DNA from: JAUXJB01 sp965226855
Lineage (GTDB): Bacteria > Myxococcota_A > UBA9160 > SZUA-336
Assembly: GCA_965226855.1 (NCBI GenBank)
Contig: CBDDEE010000031.1
Location: 434,001-498,000, forward strand
Direction of reading: 5' to 3'
Length of the DNA: 64,000 nucleotides
Shown here: piece by piece, positions 63,555-64,000 of the stretch
How positions within the stretch are numbered: position 1 is the first letter of the stretch
Layout: each line of letters begins with the position of its first letter
Made by a program: the position numbers and the translations under genes
Notes under the pieces: generated by a model
Database searches by the model: none
What the model was told of the DNA's origin: nothing
Seen by the model: the letters and a program-made list of their open reading frames with translations, nothing else

Positions 63555-64000
63555 GGATCGCCGCGCAGTAGGCTGTCCAGCAGATCCCTCACCGTGCCGG
63601 CGCCCTCCTCACCGATCGCCTCCTCGAGCTTTTCCTGGAGACGATCCGAGCCAGCCGCGTACTCCAGCGCCAGGCCGGCGAGGGCCTGCCGATCCAGACG
63701 CAGCCGCGGGCGGTCGACGCTGCCGCCGACGGCAGCGATGGGAATCACGGTCTGGCGGCGCGAGCGCTTGCCGAGCTCACGATCCACCTCGCCCGAAAGC
63801 ACCACGCGCCCCGAGAGATCGAGCGCGCCGTCCAGCAGGCCAATCCCTCCCCGCAGGTAGGCGGTCGCGTTGCGGTAGACCAGCGTGAGGTTCTGGGTGC
63901 TGAGCCGACCAGCGGCAATCGTGTAGTCCGCGGAGAGACTCTCGAACTCCTCCTCCTCGTAGCGCGAGAGGTCTTTCCCCTCCAGCTGGGCCAGGAGCAC
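63551..64000 (-). CDS. AsmA-like protein, C-terminal part (runs off the window)
   Basis: At least 149 residues; the N-terminus is beyond the window. FESLSADYTIAAGRLSTQNL, LVYRNATAYLRGGIGLLDGA and LDLSGRVVLSGEVDREL are the C-terminal beta repeats of AsmA/DUF748-type envelope proteins. QTVIPIAAVGGSVDRPRLRL is the closing motif, followed by a helical tail. Such proteins bridge inner and outer membranes in lipid transport. Coupled to mtnA by ATGA. Confidence 0.78.
   Translation of the reverse strand: MLLAQLEGKDLSRYEEEEFESLSADYTIAAGRLSTQNLTLVYRNATAYLRGGIGLLDGALDLSGRVVLSGEVDRELGKRSRRQTVIPIAAVGGSVDRPRLRLDRQALAGLALEYAAGSDRLQEKLEEAIGEEGAGTVRDLLDSLLRGDP

Overview
The window is high-GC, densely coded bacterial DNA. 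The gene set (PilZ, HDOD and GGDEF proteins, a PATAN/DUF4388-J-domain regulator, type IVa minor pilins with PilY1, a polar-type flagellin operon, an F420-type LLM oxidoreductase and a methylsuccinyl-CoA-dehydrogenase-like enzyme) suggests a deltaproteobacterial-grade lineage (Myxococcota/Desulfobacterota-like). That placement is inference from gene content only. I saw no rRNA, tRNA or CRISPR array.

Layout. 26-7.8 kb: large NAD-glutamate dehydrogenase (frameshifted), a formyltransferase plus Fe-S protein pair, and a six-hairpin glycosidase-like gene with a terminator-bearing leader. 8.4-13.3 kb: bifunctional aldolase/dehydrogenase, SpmA/SpmB-like membrane protein, SH3-anchor protein, DUF815 ATPase. 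13.4-18.1 kb: groEL-groES, a secretin-N-like exported protein, and an acyl-CoA dehydrogenase. 18.3-25 kb: minor pilin operon gspH/fimT-pilV-pilW-pilX-pilY1 plus a small exported protein; pilY1 is damaged and contains a piece of a transposase found 36 kb away. 25-31.5 kb: PilZ proteins, metF, PAC2 protein, Hpt plus receiver-GGDEF, SLC13 transporter. 31.7-36 kb: SDR, deoxyribosyltransferase-like enzyme, and a SucC-like/SucD-like/ferredoxin operon. 36.3-43.4 kb: transketolase, HDOD protein, LLM oxidoreductase, Gfo/Idh/MocA oxidoreductase, ispG. 43.4-54 kb: GNAT gene, then fliC-fliD-fliS-fliT-like, followed (after a sigma54-like promoter) by a tightly overlapping glycosyltransferase/PilZ/sugar-enzyme-like operon, probably for flagellin modification. 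54-64 kb: ilvE-type aminotransferase, a J-domain/TPR gene, a 5.4-kb insertion-sequence array, the receiver-PATAN gene, mtnA and an AsmA-like gene running off the edge.

The most notable result is that the two genes flanking the insertion-sequence array are the two halves of one gene. Receiver + PATAN (right) and PATAN end + J domain + TPR (left) read toward each other through the array on the minus strand, and each break lies exactly at the CTAG tetranucleotide that also separates the elements.

Three families of intergenic repeats recur. One is a pair of very long perfect palindromes whose arms differ between copies but remain perfectly complementary. The second is a GTGGGACCC element with a covarying GC stem around an RCGG loop. 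The third is a 32-bp element that supplies stop codons to two convergent genes. Several genes (glutamate dehydrogenase, pilY1, HDOD protein, DegT-like fusion, receiver-PATAN, two transposases) carry single-base or small-indel frameshifts. These may be real decay, or sequence/assembly error.
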